From Tenacibaculum agarivorans (lineage in GTDB: Bacteria; Bacteroidota; Bacteroidia; Flavobacteriales; Flavobacteriaceae), in contig NZ_MSMP01000001.1 in assembly GCF_001936575.1 (NCBI RefSeq), forward strand, positions 124,001 to 188,000: DNA of 64,000 bases. The letters are read 5' to 3'. The notes under the pieces were generated by a model. It did no database searches, was not told the DNA's origin, and saw only the letters and a list, made by a program, of their open reading frames with translations. The position numbers were made by a program, and so were the translations under genes. Of the stretch, positions 62,422-64,000 are shown one piece after another. How positions within the stretch are numbered: the first letter of the stretch is position 1; the number at the start of each line of letters is the position of its first letter.

Positions 62422-63609
62422 TTAATTTAAAATTGCATCAATTCCTGGTAGAACCTTTCCTTCTAAGCTTTCTAACATAGCTCCTCCACCAGTAGATACA
62501 TAACTTACTTTATCTGCAAATCCGAATTGTTTAACTGCAGCAACAGAATCTCCTCCGCCTACTAAAGAAAATGCTCCGTTTTTAGTTGCATTATCAATAT
62601 AGTTTCCTAAGGCAATTGTTCCTTTAGCAAAGCTCTCCATCTCAAAAACACCTAGAGGACCATTCCATAATATGGTTTTACATTGATTTACTACTTCTTC
62701 AAAGTTTGCTAATGATTTTGGTCCTGCGTCTAAACCTTGCCAATTGTCAGGGATTGCCATCACATCAGCGATTTGTGTTTCAGCATTGTTATCAAAAGCA
62801 TTTGCTGCTACAACATCTACAGGAATATGTATTTGTACATTTTTAGCCTTTGCTTTTTCTAAAATTTCAAGTGCTAAATCCATTTTATCGTCTTCACAAA
62901 TAGAGTCTCCTACTTTACCACCTTGTGCCTTTATAAAAGTAAACGTCATACCTCCTCCAATAATAAGATGATCTACTTTATCTAAAATATTTTCTATGAC
63001 TGTAATTTTAGAAGAAACTTTTGCTCCACCAAGTACAGCTAATACAGGCTTTTCAGAATTGTTTAATACCTTATCTATACTTTCAATTTCTTTAGCTAAT
63101 AAATGTCCAAAACATTTTTTCTCTGGGAAAAATTGTGCAACAACAGCTGTTGAAGCATGCGCTCTGTGTGCAGTTCCAAAAGCATCATTCACATATATAT
63201 CTCCTAACTTAGATAATTGTTCTGCAAAAGCTTTATCTCCCGCTTTTTCTTCTCCGTGAAAACGTAAATTTTCTAATAATAAGATTTCTCCGTTCTTTAG
63301 GTTTGCTACAGCTTCTTCAACAGATGCTCCTACGCAATCGTTTACAAATTTTACTTGCACACCAATTACTTCACTTACTTTATCTACAATATGTTGTAAT
63401 GAAAACTTTTCATCAACTCCTTTTGGACGACCTAGGTGCGACATTAATACACAGCTTCCACCATCTTCTAAAATTTTAATTATGGTAGATTTAGCAGATT
63501 GAATTCTAGTATCATCAGTTACTTTAAACTCATCATTTAATGGCACATTAAAATCTACGCGGATTAACGCTTTTTTATCTTCAAAATTAAAATCGTTGAT
63601 TGTTTTCAT
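62422..63609 (-). CDS. pgk: phosphoglycerate kinase
   Basis: 395-aa glycolytic enzyme transferring phosphate between 1,3-bisphosphoglycerate and [11 protein letters not shown] at residues about 17-24 and MSHLGRPKG near 58 bind 3-phosphoglycerate; [10 protein letters not shown] near 195, WNGPLGVFE near 316 and [13 protein letters not shown] near 352 are the nucleotide-binding and hinge segments. Length is standard. A TAnnTTTG -7 element lies 40 bp upstream. Gap, the usual partner in some operons, is not adjacent here. Confidence 0.97.
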   Translation of the reverse strand: MKTINDFNFEDKKALIRVDFNVPLNDEFKVTDDTRIQSAKSTIIKILEDGGSCVLMSHLGRPKGVDEKFSLQHIVDKVSEVIGVQVKFVNDCVGASVEEAVANLKNGEILLLENLRFHGEEKAGDKAFAEQLSKLGDIYVNDAFGTAHRAHASTAVVAQFFPEKKCFGHLLAKEIESIDKVLNNSEKPVLAVLGGAKVSSKITVIENILDKVDHLIIGGGMTFTFIKAQGGKVGDSICEDDKMDLALEILEKAKAKNVQIHIPVDVVAANAFDNNAETQIADVMAIPDNWQGLDAGPKSLANFEEVVNQCKTILWNGPLGVFEMESFAKGTIALGNYIDNATKNGAFSLVGGGDSVAAVKQFGFADKVSYVSTGGGAMLESLEGKVLPGIDAILN

Positions 63610-63649
63610 TATTCTATGTTTTAGAAGTTTGCTCTTTTGTTGATTTCAA

Positions 63650-63657
63650 CAAAAATA
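63650..63657 (-). promoter_or_regulatory. candidate -7 element of pgk
   Basis: On the minus strand TATTTTTG matches TAnnTTTG, 40 bp upstream of the pgk ATG. The -33 region has only a partial match. The rest of 63610-63873 shows nothing else I can support. Confidence 0.5.
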
Positions 63658-63873
63658 ATTATTCTAAATTAGAAAAAACATGATTAAAAAAGCTTATTTC
63701 TCTAAATTTATAACGAAAACGTTTGCCAAAAACTATATAACTTTAATTCTTCACTAAAAAAGACAAAACTTGTTAAGTTTATATTAAAAAGACAGCAATT
63801 TCCTTCATTTTTTGATAACCTTAGAAACAATTACATTAACTAGATTTATCACAAATATTAAACCGAAATTATT

Positions 63874-64000
63874 ATGAAAAAAACCAAAAAAATCTTCTTA
63901 TTATTTGCTATTACTTTAATCACTTTCTTTTCTTGTAATAAAGATAACACAATAGTTCAATCTGATAATAATGATTCAGCATTAACCGCAAGTGACAGGA
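63874..64000 (+). CDS. lipoprotein, N-terminal fragment (cut by window edge)
   Basis: 42 codons in the window, starting MKKTKKIFLLFAITLITFFS, then Cys21 as the likely acylated residue of a lipobox, followed by a polar Asn/Asp/Ser stretch that looks like a flexible lipoprotein linker. The protein continues beyond the window and no domain is visible. Start codon chosen because it gives the classic lipoprotein signal; an exact TAnnTTTG was not found upstream. Confidence 0.6.
   Translation, partial: MKKTKKIFLLFAITLITFFSCNKDNTIVQSDNNDSALTASDR

Noticed and set aside
62353..62423. 12-bp inverted repeat between pgk and tas
   Set aside because: Arms are almost pure A/T with a 47-base loop and overlap the pgk stop codon; likely chance in this composition.

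Overview
The window looks like a chromosomal segment of a low-GC marine Flavobacteriaceae (Bacteroidota), broadly Tenacibaculum/Polaribacter-like. The genus is a guess. The phylum call rests on SprA and a PorZ-like protein (type IX secretion), two Oar/SusC-style TonB receptors, a DUF5686 protein, several matches to the TAnnTTTG -7 promoter element, and few Shine-Dalgarno sequences. I saw no rRNA, tRNA, CRISPR array, intact insertion sequence or prophage.

Layout. 1-5 kb: histidine utilisation operon (hutH, hutU, start of hutI) with a divergent LysR regulator and a MITE-like repeat between them. 5-16 kb: DUF2064 transferase, Oar-like TonB receptor, penicillin-acylase-family hydrolase, then an AraC regulator followed by a perfect 21-bp-spaced direct repeat and a three-gene membrane/oxidoreductase operon, a DUF2262 protein and a fatty-acid-hydroxylase-family membrane enzyme. 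16.8-27.9 kb: two divergent operons. The minus operon encodes an outer-membrane barrel, a GH113-like (beta-mannanase family) lipoprotein, another lipoprotein and a single-POTRA Omp85-like barrel. The plus operon encodes a flavin oxidoreductase, a membrane polyferredoxin, a MORN-type protein, a DPM-like GT2, a GT2 strongly resembling plant CslA/CslC mannan synthases, and a GT-C membrane glycosyltransferase. I read these together as a candidate synthase-dependent beta-mannan-type polysaccharide system with an attached redox module. This is the most interesting part of the window.

27.9-40.8 kb: a predicted orphan small RNA on the minus strand, two tandem tonB paralogues, vanZ-like, gcvH, sprA (2415 aa), ruvA and maeB, all on the minus strand. 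40.8-50 kb: a repeat-rich intergenic region, a stand-alone Aer-like PAS protein, a methyltransferase, queG, an AsmA-like protein, an unexplained structured 474-bp gap, a DUF5686 protein, and a heptanucleotide tandem repeat (8 copies). 50-64 kb: DUF3817, LOG-family protein, TonB receptor, recO and porZ in one tight minus-strand run; CYTH phosphatase, hemolysin III-like, PlsC-like acyltransferase, trpS, an outer-membrane protein, a small orphan protein, a Tas-like aldo/keto reductase, pgk, and the start of a lipoprotein at the right edge.

All assignments come from reading the sequence and recalled family motifs; no database search was run.
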